34,348 bases of DNA from an uncultured Oscillospiraceae bacterium (GCA_947584295.1 CANPWM010000020.1:1-34348), one strand, 5' to 3'. Counted from the first letter of the stretch, positions 17,183 to 26,043 are shown. Program-made: numbers and translations. Notes: generated from the sequence alone by a model not told the origin.

Positions 17183-18358
17183 TTATTTGGCGTCGATGAC
17201 GCGCACCCGGATAACGCCGCCGATCTCCCTGACCGCCTGGGCCAAGGCCTCGTCGGGCTGGTCGCCCAGCTCCAGCATGGTGTAGCTGATCTTACTGCCC
17301 TTTAAGGAGGCGTTGACCATGTTCTCGATGTTGAGGCCCGCGCCGGAGACGGCCCCGGTGATCCTGGCGATCATGTTGGGGACGTTCTTGTGGAACACGC
17401 ACAGCCGCGCCAGGCGCGAGGGGGCCATGACGGCCTTGCCGAAGTTGACGGAGTTGGTGATGTTGCCGTTTTCGATGTAATCCCGGGCCTCCTGGGCAGC
17501 CATGACGGCGCAGTTCTCCTCGCTCTCCCAGGTGGTGCCGCCCAGATGGGGGGTCATGACCACGTTCTTCGTGCCGATGAGGGTGTTGGTGGGGAAGTCG
17601 GTGACGAAGCGGGCCACCTTGCCGGTGTTGAGGGCGGCCCTGATGGCCTCCTCATTCACCACCTGCTGGCGGGCGTAGTTAATGATGCGCACGCCGTCCT
17701 TCATCTTGGCGATGAAATCGGCGTTGATCATGTCCCGGGTCTCGTCGTTCAGGGGGACGTGGAGGGTCAAAAAGTCGCAGTCGCACAGATCCTCCAGCCT
17801 GTCCACCCGGACTACCTTGTTGGAGATGGCCCAGGCCGCGTCCACGGACAGGTACGGGTCGTAGCCGTACACGTCCATGCCCAGGTGCTGGCAGATGTTG
17901 GACACCCTGCGGCCCACGTTGCCCATGCCGATGACGCCGATCTTCTTGCCCATGTACTCGGGACCGGCGAAGTTTTTCTTGACCTTCTCCATGACCACGC
18001 TGACGTCCCGCTCTTTTGTGTCAAAATCCAGCACCCACTGGATCGCCCCCAGGATATCCCGGCAGGCCATGCCCAGGGCCATCAGGAAAAGCTCCTTCAC
18101 GCCGTTGGCGTTGCCGCCGGGGGTGTTGAACACCACCACGCCCATCTCCGCCAGCTTCTCCAGGGGGATAGTGTTGACGCCGATGCCGGCCCTGGCCACG
18201 CACAGGAGCTTGTCGCCGAAGTCGTAGTCCAGCAGGGAGCTGGCCCGAACAAAGATCACCTCGGGGTTATCCAGATCCTCGCCCACCTGGTAGCGGGCGG
18301 GATCCAGGATCGCCTTGCAGGCGGGGGAGATGTTGTTGATCGTCTTGATCTTAACCAT
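17183..18358 (-). CDS. serA: D-3-phosphoglycerate dehydrogenase
   Basis: SerA oxidises 3-phosphoglycerate to 3-phosphohydroxypyruvate, the first step of serine synthesis. The 391-residue form has a Rossmann motif GVIGMGNVGRR (141-151), a substrate-loop RAGIGVNTI (56-64), PHLGGTT with the catalytic His near 271, and a C-terminal ACT domain from about residue 318 (VPNMIARITGAVSGAGLNIENM) suggesting feedback by serine. The lysine-free NYARQQVVNEEAI replaces the common NTARGG-x-V segment. It follows serC by 31 bases on the same strand, forming a serCA operon. Confidence 0.95.
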   Translation of the reverse strand: MVKIKTINNISPACKAILDPARYQVGEDLDNPEVIFVRASSLLDYDFGDKLLCVARAGIGVNTIPLEKLAEMGVVVFNTPGGNANGVKELFLMALGMACRDILGAIQWVLDFDTKERDVSVVMEKVKKNFAGPEYMGKKIGVIGMGNVGRRVSNICQHLGMDVYGYDPYLSVDAAWAISNKVVRVDRLEDLCDCDFLTLHVPLNDETRDMINADFIAKMKDGVRIINYARQQVVNEEAIRAALNTGKVARFVTDFPTNTLIGTKNVVMTPHLGGTTWESEENCAVMAAQEARDYIENGNITNSVNFGKAVMAPSRLARLCVFHKNVPNMIARITGAVSGAGLNIENMVNASLKGSKISYTMLELGDQPDEALAQAVREIGGVIRVRVIDAK

Positions 18359-18389
18359 ACTATTTTTACCTCTGCTTCAGATTTTATTT

Positions 18390-19478
18390 TCAGATTTTGT
18401 TTTCCGCTTCAAATTTCGCCATGAAGTCCACAAGCTTCCTGACGCCCTCCACGGGCATGGCGTTGTAGATGGAGGCGCGCATACCGCCCACGATGCGGTG
18501 GCCCCCCAGGGAGACGAAGCCCCGGGACGCGGCCTCCTTGACGAATTTCGCGTCCAGGTCGGGATCCCCGGTGCGGAAGGTGACGTTCATCTTGGAGCGG
18601 GCGGCCCGCTCCGCGCACCCTTTGAAGAGGCGGGAGTTGTCCAGGAAGTCGTAGAGCAGTCCGGCCCGCTCTTCCCGCAGGGCCTCCATGCCCCGGACGC
18701 CGCCCTGCTCCTTCACCCACTGAAGCACCAGCCCCAGCATGTAGATGTTGAAGGTGGGGGGCGTGTTATACATGGAGTCCTTGTCGATCATGGTCTTGTA
18801 GCTGAGAATGGTGGGGGTGAAGGGAAGCTCCCGCCCTGCCAGGGACTTGTCGATGATGACGGCGGCCATACCGGCGGGGGCCATGTTCTTCTGCACCCCG
18901 GCGTAAATAAGGCCGTGTCCGGCCACGTCCACGCTTTTGGAGAGGATATTGGAGCTCATGTCCGCCACCACCGGGCAGGGGGCCTGGGGGGTGTAGTCCC
19001 ACTCGGTGCCGTAGATGGTGTTGTTGGCGCAGTAGTGGAAATAGGCCGCGTCCTGAGAGAGCGCCAGTTCCTCCTGGCGGGGGATACGGGTGTGGTTCTG
19101 GGCGGAGGTGTCCGCCGCGATGTGGATCTGGCCGTACTTTTTGGCCTCCTTGGCCGCAAGGCCGGAGAAATTGCCGGTGACGGCGTAATCGGCCTTGCCG
19201 GTGGCGCCGATGAGGTTCATGGCCACGGCGGCGAACTGCCCCGTGGCGCCCCCCTGCATAAAGAGGATCTCATGGCTGTCCGGCACCGACAGGATCTGGC
19301 GGAACAGGGCCTTCGTCTCGTCGAAGATCTCCTGGTACGCCTTGGAGCGGTGGCTCATCTCCATGGCGGACATGCCGGAGCCGTTATGATTTTTGATCTC
19401 CCCGGCGGCCCGCTCCAGCACCGGGACAGGCAGCATGGAGGGGCCGGCGGAGAAGTTGTAGACGCGCTCAGTGAACAT
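18390..19478 (-). CDS. serC: Phosphoserine aminotransferase
   Basis: SerC transfers an amino group from glutamate to 3-phosphohydroxypyruvate, using PLP. The 362-residue protein starts with the family signature RVYNFSAGPSMLP and has the PLP lysine at Lys197 in YAGVQKNMAPAG. MQGGATGQF, also typical, lies near residue 75. Length is standard. It is the first gene of serCA and is preceded by a clear promoter; the 5' untranslated region is only about 35-40 bases, too short for a T-box or riboswitch. Confidence 0.97.
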   Translation of the reverse strand: MFTERVYNFSAGPSMLPVPVLERAAGEIKNHNGSGMSAMEMSHRSKAYQEIFDETKALFRQILSVPDSHEILFMQGGATGQFAAVAMNLIGATGKADYAVTGNFSGLAAKEAKKYGQIHIAADTSAQNHTRIPRQEELALSQDAAYFHYCANNTIYGTEWDYTPQAPCPVVADMSSNILSKSVDVAGHGLIYAGVQKNMAPAGMAAVIIDKSLAGRELPFTPTILSYKTMIDKDSMYNTPPTFNIYMLGLVLQWVKEQGGVRGMEALREERAGLLYDFLDNSRLFKGCAERAARSKMNVTFRTGDPDLDAKFVKEAASRGFVSLGGHRIVGGMRASIYNAMPVEGVRKLVDFMAKFEAENKI

Positions 19479-19520
19479 GGAAAATTCCCCCTGGCATCAG
19501 ATTTTTCTTTAATTAAATGA

Positions 19521-19549
19521 ATTATACATAAAATGATGCCGATTTACAA
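19521..19549 (-). promoter_or_regulatory. Promoter of serCA
   Basis: On the minus strand TTGTAA (19544-19549), a 17-base spacer and TATAAT (19521-19526). The -35 overlaps the last codons of mtaB. Confidence 0.8.
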
Positions 19550-20836
19550 GAGGACATTTCCCCAAAGCGTCCCATTGGAAAGGCCGGTGATTTGTGTATT
19601 TGCCACAGTGTTGCGCAGGGCCGCGCCCCGGACGCGCACCTGGCAGTAGTTCCCGGCGTGGCCCGTCCACACGCCGTCCCGCTCCGTCTCAAAGAGGACG
19701 GGGAGGACTCTGCCCACCTGCGCCTCCAGGAACCGGCGCTTCATCTGGCGGGCAACAGCGGCGGCCTCCCGGGCGCGGCGCTCCTTGACGGCCCGGGGGA
19801 GCTGCTCCATACCGGCGGCGGCGGTGCCGGGGCGGAGGGAGTAGGGGAAGACGTGCATGGAGGAGAAGGCACACTTCTCGATAAAGGCCAGGGTCTCCCG
19901 GTGGTCGGCCTCCGTCTCGCCGGGGAAGCCGGTGATAAGGTCGGCGGTGAGGCCGCAGTTGTCAAAATACCGCCGCAGGAGGGCGACGGACTCGTAGAAC
20001 CGGGCGCTGTCGTACTTCCGGCGCATGGCCAGGAGCGTCCTGTCACAGCCGCTTTGCAGGGACAGGTGGAAGTGGGGGCAGAGGTTGGGCAGGGCGGCCA
20101 GGGCGCGGCAGAAGTCCTCCGTCACCACCCGGGGTTCCAGGGAACCCAGGCGTATACGGCAGTCCGGCGCGGCCCCGGCTACGGCCAGCACGGCGTCGGT
20201 GAGGGTGGGCCTCCCCGGCAGATCGGCCCCGTAGGAGGCGATCTCGATGCCGGTGAGGACGATCTCCCGGTAGCCCTCCCGGGCAAGCCCCGCCGCCTCC
20301 GCCGCGCATTTTTCCAACGGCAGGGAGCGCACACGGCCCCGAGTATACGGTATGACGCAGTAGGAGCAGAAGTTCACGCACCCGTCCTCGATCTTCAACA
20401 GGGCCCGCGTCCTGCCCTCCGGGCTTCCGGCGGGGAGGATCTCAAATGCCCGCCGCTCCAGGGCGTTGTCCACACGGGCGCAGGGCGTTCTCTCCGCCAG
20501 GGCCCGCTCCAGGGCCTCCACAAAGCCTGCCTTATCGCCGCTGCCAAAGACCACGTCGCCTAACGCCGAGGCCGCCTTGGCCTCGGCCTGGCTCCAACAG
20601 CCGCAGACGGCCATCACCGCGCCGGGGTTCAGCTCCCGGAAATGGCGCACGGCCTGGCGGGACTTGCGCCCCGCCTCCGCCGTGACGGCGCAGGTGTTGA
20701 CGATGACGGCGTCCAGGCCCGTCTCCTCCGCCGTGACCTGGTGGCCCCGCTGGGAGAGCATGGTCTCCAGGGCGGCGGACTCAAATTGGTTGACCTTACA
20801 GCCAAGGGTGTGGATATGTATTCTCATAATGCTCAT
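19544..20836 (-). CDS. mtaB: tRNA (t6A37)-methylthiotransferase MtaB
   Basis: MtaB is a radical-SAM enzyme that adds a methylthio group to t6A at position 37 of ANN-decoding tRNAs. It has the N-terminal MTTase cysteines (HTLGCKVNQFES, NTCAVT, VCGCW), the radical SAM cluster motif C-x3-C-x2-C in CVNFCSYCVIPYTRG, and a C-terminal TRAM-like segment ending GLSNGTLWGNVLL. I chose ATG 20836 (MSIMRIHIHTLGCKV, 430 residues) because AGGA is about 10 bases upstream; ATG 20827 is the alternative. The frame stays open upstream to 21043, but that is divergent promoter DNA and the neighbouring gene. Confidence 0.94.
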   Translation of the reverse strand: MSIMRIHIHTLGCKVNQFESAALETMLSQRGHQVTAEETGLDAVIVNTCAVTAEAGRKSRQAVRHFRELNPGAVMAVCGCWSQAEAKAASALGDVVFGSGDKAGFVEALERALAERTPCARVDNALERRAFEILPAGSPEGRTRALLKIEDGCVNFCSYCVIPYTRGRVRSLPLEKCAAEAAGLAREGYREIVLTGIEIASYGADLPGRPTLTDAVLAVAGAAPDCRIRLGSLEPRVVTEDFCRALAALPNLCPHFHLSLQSGCDRTLLAMRRKYDSARFYESVALLRRYFDNCGLTADLITGFPGETEADHRETLAFIEKCAFSSMHVFPYSLRPGTAAAGMEQLPRAVKERRAREAAAVARQMKRRFLEAQVGRVLPVLFETERDGVWTGHAGNYCQVRVRGAALRNTVANTQITGLSNGTLWGNVLL

Positions 20837-20843
20837 AATGCTC

Positions 20844-20872
20844 TTGTCCTGTACGGAAATTCGTTGTATAAT
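20844..20872 (+). promoter_or_regulatory. Promoter of the cysteine desulfurase operon
   Basis: TTGTCC (20844-20849), a 17-base spacer and TATAAT (20867-20872). Confidence 0.7.
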
Positions 20873-20887
20873 AGGGGACAATTCGGT

Positions 20888-20916
20888 ATTATAGCCCATC
20901 TGAAAGCTAAAATCAA
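20888..20916 (-). promoter_or_regulatory. Promoter of mtaB
   Basis: Minus-strand TTGATT (20911-20916), a 17-base spacer and TATAAT (20888-20893). It lies back to back with the plus-strand promoter, with the two transcripts overlapping at their 5' ends. Confidence 0.7.
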
Positions 20917-20935
20917 GTTGAATGAGGATCAAACC

Positions 20936-22072
20936 ATGACTGTTTATTTTGATAACGCCGCCACCACGCGCCCCTGTCCCGAGGCGGTGGAGGCCGTGAC
21001 GCGGGCGATGACGGAGGACTACGGCAACCCCTCCTCCGGCCACGGCCCGGGCCGCCGTGCCGCCGCCGCCTTAAAGGAGGCCCGGGAGGAGCTTGCCCGC
21101 GCCCTGGGCTGTGAAAGCGGCGAGGTGCTGTTCACCTCCGGCGGCACGGAGGGGGACAATCTGGCCCTGCGGGGCGCGGCGTACCTCCAGCGGCACCGCT
21201 GCCGCCATATCATCACCTCCCAGGCCGAGCATGACGCGGTGCGCAGGACCTGTCAGGCCCTCCAGAGCCAGGGGTATGACGTGACCTTTTTAAAGCCGGA
21301 CAGCACAGGGGCCGTAAGCGCGGGCCAGGTGCTGGAGGCCATGCGGGAGGACACGGGCCTTGTGTCCCTGATGCTGGTGAACAATGAGACAGGGGCGGTG
21401 ACCGACGTGGCCGGGATCGCGACGGCGGTAAGGGGGATCAATCCCCACACGCTGATCCACTCCGACTGCGTCCAGGCGCTTTTGAAGCTCCCCTTCACCC
21501 CCAAGAAGCTGGGGGCTGACCTTGTCACCGTCAGCGCCCACAAGATCCACGGCCCCAAGGGGGTGGGGGCGCTCTATGTGAGAAAGGGCCTGCGCCTCCC
21601 CGGCATCGTCACCGGCGGGGGGCAGGAGGGGGGCGTTCGCCCCGGCACCGAGCCGATGCCCGCCATTCTGGGCTTCGCCGCCGCCGCCCGGGCGGGGCGG
21701 GCGTCCTTTGCGGAGGACGCGGCCCGCATGGTTGACATAAAACAATACCTTATGGACAATCTGGCCGCCCAGCTCCCCGGCGTGCGCTTTATCGGGGACA
21801 GTCGCGCCCCGCATATTCTCAGTATCTCCCTGCCGGGGTATAAAAGCGAGGTGCTGATGAACCTTTTGGACGCCAAGGGCATCTGCGTCTCCAAATCCTC
21901 CGCCTGCAAGAAGGGGGCCAGAAGCCACGTGCTGGAGGCCATGGGGGAGAGCGCGGAGACCATCGACGGGGCCATCAGGATAAGTCTGTCCCGGTACTCC
22001 ACCCCGGAGGAGGCGGACTACTTTATCCGCGAGCTGAAGGCGGCGGAGTCGCTGCGGGTGAAGATAAGATGA
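20936..22072 (+). CDS. Cysteine desulfurase (NifS/IscS-like)
   Basis: This PLP enzyme takes sulfur from cysteine as a persulfide for Fe-S clusters and thio-modified tRNA. The 378-residue protein starts VYFDNAATTRPCPEAV, has the PLP lysine in SAHKIHGPKG (Lys203) and the catalytic cysteine in SSACKKG (Cys324). The SSACxxG loop puts it nearer to the NifS/IscS branch than SufS. ATG 20936 has GAGGA upstream; the frame is open further 5' but only through promoter DNA. Next to mtaB it may supply sulfur for tRNA modification, which is inference. The stop overlaps the next gene's ATGATG. Confidence 0.95.
   Translation: MTVYFDNAATTRPCPEAVEAVTRAMTEDYGNPSSGHGPGRRAAAALKEAREELARALGCESGEVLFTSGGTEGDNLALRGAAYLQRHRCRHIITSQAEHDAVRRTCQALQSQGYDVTFLKPDSTGAVSAGQVLEAMREDTGLVSLMLVNNETGAVTDVAGIATAVRGINPHTLIHSDCVQALLKLPFTPKKLGADLVTVSAHKIHGPKGVGALYVRKGLRLPGIVTGGGQEGGVRPGTEPMPAILGFAAAARAGRASFAEDAARMVDIKQYLMDNLAAQLPGVRFIGDSRAPHILSISLPGYKSEVLMNLLDAKGICVSKSSACKKGARSHVLEAMGESAETIDGAIRISLSRYSTPEEADYFIRELKAAESLRVKIR
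21731..21740 (+). repeat. 10-mer GTTGACATAA, copy 3
   Basis: Exact copy in the cysteine desulfurase gene, read as Val-Asp-Ile (residues 266-268) in a surface-variable part of the family. Confidence 0.8.
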
Positions 22073-22740
22073 TGGACGAAACGGATATCTATCATGAACT
22101 GAAAACGGCCTTTGAGCGGACGGCGGATCCCGAGAAGGCTGTCGCAATGGCGGCGTATATGAGGGATCGGTTTGCCTTTTATGGGATCCCCACGCCGGAG
22201 CGGAAGGCGATTTATAAGGATCTGCTCAAAAAACAGCGGAAAACCGGGCGCGTGGACTGGGTGGTTTTGGACAGGTGCTGGGAGGACGAACACCGTGAAT
22301 TTCAGTATTTTGTCACGGATTACCTTTACGAGCTGCGCAAAAGCCTGGCCCTTGAGGACATGCCGCGCCTTGAAAAATACGCCCGCACCAGGCAATGGTG
22401 GGATTCCATCGACCTTTTGAACCGGGTGGTGGGGTTCGTCGCCCTTTCCGACAGGAGAATGGACGAGCTTATGCGGGCCTGGTCCACGGACGGGGATTTT
22501 TGGATACGCCGTATAGCCATAGAGCACCAGCTTGGCCGAAGGGACAGGACGGATACCGGGCTTTTGGAGGAGATAATACTTAATAATCTTGGGAGCGATG
22601 AGTTTTTTATAAACAAGGCCATCGGTTGGGCCCTCCGGGATTACTCCAAAACCGACTCTGAGTGGGTGCGGGACTTTCTGTCAAGGCACATGGATAAAAT
22701 GGACAAGCTGAGCGTGCGGGAGGCGGGGAAGTATATTTGA
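22069..22740 (+). CDS. AlkD-like DNA alkylation repair protein
   Basis: The 223-residue, all-helical protein matches the DNA alkylation repair (AlkD, HEAT-like repeat) family: YGIPTPERKAIYKDLL near the N terminus, REFQYFVTDYL, WWDSIDLLNRVVG, then FWIRRIAIEHQLG and FINKAIGWALRDYSK, the most characteristic segment. Family members excise positively charged alkylated bases; some are non-enzymatic, and I cannot judge activity here. It overlaps the cysteine desulfurase stop by four bases (ATGA), the second ATG at 22072 being an alternative start. Co-transcription with the desulfurase is likely. Base composition is slightly lower in GC than its neighbours. Confidence 0.9.
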   Translation: MMDETDIYHELKTAFERTADPEKAVAMAAYMRDRFAFYGIPTPERKAIYKDLLKKQRKTGRVDWVVLDRCWEDEHREFQYFVTDYLYELRKSLALEDMPRLEKYARTRQWWDSIDLLNRVVGFVALSDRRMDELMRAWSTDGDFWIRRIAIEHQLGRRDRTDTGLLEEIILNNLGSDEFFINKAIGWALRDYSKTDSEWVRDFLSRHMDKMDKLSVREAGKYI

Positions 22741-22879
22741 AAGGTTGGAAACGGATTAGCACAGGAGGGCGCTGAGACATAGGGATCGGGATCGCGGTCT
22801 GCAGGCTCAAGGGCGTGGGGAAAAGAACGCTGGGAAGGGCGCTGGTCAGCAGGCTAATGTGGAAGCGGTCATAAAATGG

Positions 22880-22908
22880 TTGCAATTATGAAGGCGATGG
22901 GGTATAAT
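22880..22908 (+). promoter_or_regulatory. Promoter of the HAD/AlaX operon
   Basis: TTGCAA (22880-22885), a 17-base spacer and TATAAT (22903-22908). The preceding stretch 22741-22879 contains nothing I can name. Confidence 0.78.
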
Positions 22909-22938
22909 GCGGATTAACCCATTATTTTGGTGGGAAAT

Positions 22939-23691
22939 ATGGTGGACAAGATGATAAAAGCTTTGATATTCGATCTGGACAACACGCTTTTGCGCTCTGA
23001 CAAGAGCCTGTCCGCCTACTCCCGGGGCGTTTTGGCGCGGTGCCGGGAGCGGGGGATCCGGGTGCTGGCGGCTTCGGCAAGGCCTGAACGGACGGTGCGG
23101 GAGTTTGGGATATTGGGGGAATTTGAGGCCCTGGTGACCCTGAACGGCGCGCGGGTGCTGTCCCGGGGCCGGGAGCTGGTGAACGCGATCCCCCGGGAGA
23201 GCGGGGAGCGGATCGCGGCGGGGCTTCTGCCCCTGCCGGGGGCGGTGGTCAGCGTGGAGATGAGCGGCGGCATATTCGCCTCCGCCCCGATCCCGGAGTG
23301 GAACGCCCGGGTGTTCGGGGGCTTTCCCGGACTGCCGGAGGGGACGCTCTACAAGGTGCTGGTCAGCGGCGTCACGGAAAAGGAGGCCCGGGCGGCCCTG
23401 ACGGGGGATACATACTGCACCGCCATCGAGGGCGGGAAGCTCTATCAGTTCATGAGCCGGGAGGCCACCAAATGGAACGGCGTCCGGGAGATGCTGGCGG
23501 ATTTCGGCCTGGAGCCGGAGGCGTGCGCCTTCTTCGGGGACGACTGGGACGATATCCAGTGCGTGAAAAACTGCGGCCTGGGGGTGGCTATGGAGAACGC
23601 TATCCCGGAGGTGAAGGCCGCGGCGGACGCCATCGCGGGCCCCTGCGACGGGGACGGCGCCGCCAGATATGTGGAGGAGAACATCTTATGA
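22939..23691 (+). CDS. HAD-superfamily (Cof/IIB-type) hydrolase
   Basis: A 250-residue predicted phosphatase. Motif I is FDLDNTLL, with the nucleophile Asp followed by the acid Asp. Motif II is the Ser in LAASARPERT, where Cof-type proteins have (T/S)GR. Lys in the SREATKWNGV segment matches motif III, and FFGDDWDDIQ is motif IV. The cap between residues 85 and 180 is of the C2 type. Substrates of this group are usually sugar phosphates or nucleotides and cannot be told from sequence. I chose ATG 22939 (MVDKMIKALIF); an upstream TTG at 22927 and ATG 22951 are possible. The stop overlaps the next ATG (ATGA). Confidence 0.9.
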   Translation: MVDKMIKALIFDLDNTLLRSDKSLSAYSRGVLARCRERGIRVLAASARPERTVREFGILGEFEALVTLNGARVLSRGRELVNAIPRESGERIAAGLLPLPGAVVSVEMSGGIFASAPIPEWNARVFGGFPGLPEGTLYKVLVSGVTEKEARAALTGDTYCTAIEGGKLYQFMSREATKWNGVREMLADFGLEPEACAFFGDDWDDIQCVKNCGLGVAMENAIPEVKAAADAIAGPCDGDGAARYVEENIL

Positions 23692-24830
23692 CACGAAAGC
23701 TCTATTATGAGGACGCGCATATCCGGGCGTTTGACGCGGCGGTTCTCTCCTGCGGGGAGCGGGACGGGGCCTTTGAGGTGATTCTGGACAAAACGGCCTT
23801 TTTCCCCGAGGGCGGGGGCAATCCGGCGGACACGGGGACGCTGGGAAACGCCCGCGTCCTCCACACCCTGGAGCGGGGGAGCCAGGTCGTCCACCGATGC
23901 GACGCGCCCCTGGAGCCGGGGACGGCGGTACACGGGGAGATCGACTGGGAAAAGCGGTTTTCCCATATGCAAAACCACACCGCCGAGCATATCGTCTCCG
24001 GCCTTGTCCACCGGCGGCACGGGTATGACAACGTGGGCTTCCACATGGGGGCCGAGGGGGTCATCGTGGACTTCGACGGGTTTGTGGACGACGGGGAGCT
24101 GGCGGACATCGAGCGGGAGGCCAACGAGGCCGTCTGGCGCGATGTGCCGGTCACCCAGAGCTTCCCCGCGCCGGAGGAGCTGCCGGGGCTATCCTATCGC
24201 AGTAAGCTGGCCCTTACGGAGAACGTGCGCCTGGTGACCATCGAGGGCGTGGACGTGTGCGCCTGCTGCGCGCCCCATGTGAAGCGCACCGGGGAGATCG
24301 GCGTTATCAAGATCTTTGAGTCCATCCGCCGCAAAAACGGCGTGCGGATCCGTATGCTGGCGGGGGAGCGGGCCTATGAGGACTACCGCAAGCGGGCCGG
24401 GAGCGCCGCCGCCGTTTCGGCGCTGCTGTCCGTACCCCAGGACGATGTGGCGGCGGCGGTGCGGCGGCTGCTGGACGAGCGGGAGAGCCTCGCCTATAAG
24501 CTGGGCGGGCTTAAGCGGAAGATGATCCGGCAGGAGGTTGACATAATCAAAGGAACGCCGGGGAATCTGGTGTTTTTCGAGGAAGATTTCGACGTGAAGG
24601 AGCTGCAGCTGCTCGCCAACGCCGCCAGGGAGAAGTGCGCGGTGGCCGCCGCCTTCTCCGGGGACGACGGGACGGGGTACAGATACGTCCTGGCCGCCGG
24701 GACCACCGACCTGCGCCCGGTGGTCAAGGCCATGAACGAGGCCCTTCAGGGGCGGGGCGGCGGCAGGCCGGAGCTGGCCACCGGGACGGTGAGGGCCAGC
24801 CGGGCGGAGATAGAGAAATATTTTATGTAA
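23688..24830 (+). CDS. Alanyl-tRNA editing protein, AlaX-L type, with DHHA1 domain
   Basis: Free-standing homologue of the AlaRS editing domain that hydrolyses mischarged Ser-tRNA(Ala). The 380-residue length and architecture (N-terminal OB-like barrel, editing core, C-terminal DHHA1-like domain) indicate the long type. Zinc ligands are H97-x3-H101 in NHTAEH and Cys193-x3-His197 in CACCAPH. FFPEGGGNPADTG (38-50) is the conserved first motif. A coiled stretch around residues 250-285 precedes PGNLVFFEEDFD and the DHHA1 part. It overlaps the HAD gene by four bases. A GTTGACATAA copy encodes Val-Asp-Ile at the boundary of coiled coil and DHHA1. Confidence 0.93.
   Translation: MTRKLYYEDAHIRAFDAAVLSCGERDGAFEVILDKTAFFPEGGGNPADTGTLGNARVLHTLERGSQVVHRCDAPLEPGTAVHGEIDWEKRFSHMQNHTAEHIVSGLVHRRHGYDNVGFHMGAEGVIVDFDGFVDDGELADIEREANEAVWRDVPVTQSFPAPEELPGLSYRSKLALTENVRLVTIEGVDVCACCAPHVKRTGEIGVIKIFESIRRKNGVRIRMLAGERAYEDYRKRAGSAAAVSALLSVPQDDVAAAVRRLLDERESLAYKLGGLKRKMIRQEVDIIKGTPGNLVFFEEDFDVKELQLLANAAREKCAVAAAFSGDDGTGYRYVLAAGTTDLRPVVKAMNEALQGRGGGRPELATGTVRASRAEIEKYFM
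24537..24546 (+). repeat. 10-mer GTTGACATAA, copy 4
   Basis: Exact copy (preceded by G) in the AlaX gene at an interdomain junction. Confidence 0.8.
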
Positions 24831-24861
24831 ACCTGTTCCCGTATGGAGCGGGGTATGCGGC

Positions 24862-24887
24862 GGGCCGCCAAGAGAGGCGGCCCCTAC
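24862..24887 (+). repeat. Solitary GC-rich palindromic unit (B)
   Basis: GGGCCGCC, loop AAGAGA, GGCGGCCC then CTAC, 31 bases after the alaX-like stop. Same subfamily as 11273-11298. Confidence 0.88.
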
Positions 24888-24928
24888 GGCGCTGTTTGAC
24901 GGATCATGCAAGAATAAGGAGGTTCCCC

Positions 24929-25570
24929 ATGCCGTTTGATTTCAAAAAGGAATACAGGGAATTTTATATGCCGGAGAAAAAGCCGGCGCTTGTGGACGTT
25001 CCCGCCATGAACTATGTGGCTGTGCGGGGGCGGGGGGATCCCAACGACGAGGGCGGGGCGTATAAGGCGTCCATCGGGCTTCTCTACGGCGTCGCCTTTA
25101 CCATCAAGATGAGCAAAATGGGCGACCACCGCATGGAGGGCTATTTTGACTTTGTGGTGCCGCCGCTGGAGGGGTTCTGGTCACAGGAGGGGAGCGTAAC
25201 GGGCATCGACTACACGCGCAAGGGCGACCTTGCGTTTATATCCTGCATCAGACTGCCCGATTTTGTGACGAAAGAGGAATTTGACTGGGCCGTAAAGGAG
25301 GCCGCGCGGAAGAAAAAGACGGACTTTTCCAAGGCTGAATTTCTGACTGTCAGGGAGGGGCTGTGCGTCCAATGTATGCACCTGGGGCCCTACGACGCGG
25401 AACCTGAAACCGTCCGTCTGATGCACGAATATATGGAAAAACAGGGCTGTGTGCTGGACATATCGGACACAAGACCGCACCATGAGATATACCTCTCCGA
25501 CCCGCGCAAGTGCGCCCCGGAGAAGCTGAAAACTGTGGTGCGGCACCCGGTCAGACCTGTGGGGGCGTGA
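24929..25570 (+). CDS. GyrI-like small-molecule-binding domain protein
   Basis: The 213-residue protein starts MPFDFKKEYREFYMPEKKP, has the GyrI-like family's VPAMNYVAVRGRGDPN segment (residues about 23-38), and ends LYLSDPRK...KLKTVVRHPVR, as in stand-alone GyrI-like proteins of Firmicutes. Such domains bind hydrophobic small molecules, and some hydrolyse them. AAGGAGG sits seven bases upstream of ATG 24929; the open frame further upstream runs through the alaX 3' end and the palindrome and is not coding. The NUDIX gene follows after three bases, so the two are an operon. Confidence 0.9.
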   Translation: MPFDFKKEYREFYMPEKKPALVDVPAMNYVAVRGRGDPNDEGGAYKASIGLLYGVAFTIKMSKMGDHRMEGYFDFVVPPLEGFWSQEGSVTGIDYTRKGDLAFISCIRLPDFVTKEEFDWAVKEAARKKKTDFSKAEFLTVREGLCVQCMHLGPYDAEPETVRLMHEYMEKQGCVLDISDTRPHHEIYLSDPRKCAPEKLKTVVRHPVRPVGA

Positions 25571-25573
25571 GGT

Positions 25574-26029
25574 ATGGACAGGACGGAAAAGGTGATCTTC
25601 ACCAACATGTGCATGATCGAGGACGGCGCGGGAAACGTGCTGATCCAGGATCGGGTGGATCCCGACTGGCCCGGCGCCGCCTTTCCCGGCGGCCATGTGG
25701 AGAGAGGGGAATCCTTCACCGACGCGGTCATCAGGGAGGTCCGGGAGGAGACGGGCCTTACCGTCTCGCACCTTACGCTGTGCGGCATCAAGGACTGGAC
25801 GCGGGAGGACGGCACGCGGTACGCGGTGCTTTTATATAGGACAAGCCGGTTTTCCGGCAGTCTCGTCTCCTCCGACGAGGGAGAGGTACGTTGGGTACCC
25901 CTCCGGGAGCTTACGTCCATGCGGCTTGCCGACGGCATGGAGACGATGCTGAGGCTCTTTCTGGAGGACGGGCTTTCCGAGCAGTTTTTCTACCGGGAGG
26001 ACGGCCGGTGGGTGGAGCTATTGAAATAG
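25574..26029 (+). CDS. NUDIX hydrolase (MutT/8-oxo-dGTPase-like)
   Basis: A 151-residue protein with a complete NUDIX box at residues 40-62: G40-x5-E46-x7-REVREETGL, with all metal-binding Glu present. The sequence before it (CMIEDGAGNVLIQDR) and WPGAAFPGGHVE match the 8-oxo-dGTP diphosphatase-like subgroup common in Firmicutes, but the true nucleoside-diphosphate substrate cannot be read from sequence. It starts three bases after the GyrI-like gene. Confidence 0.92.
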   Translation: MDRTEKVIFTNMCMIEDGAGNVLIQDRVDPDWPGAAFPGGHVERGESFTDAVIREVREETGLTVSHLTLCGIKDWTREDGTRYAVLLYRTSRFSGSLVSSDEGEVRWVPLRELTSMRLADGMETMLRLFLEDGLSEQFFYREDGRWVELLK

Positions 26030-26043
26030 CATATCATTGAGAG

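Noticed and set aside
19479-19520. T-box or other riboswitch before serCA
   Set aside because: The promoter at 19521-19549 leaves a leader of under 45 bases.
22741-22879. Possible small gene before the HAD operon
   Set aside because: No frame with a ribosome binding site or recognisable protein; the minus-strand frame spanning it overlaps the AlkD-like gene.
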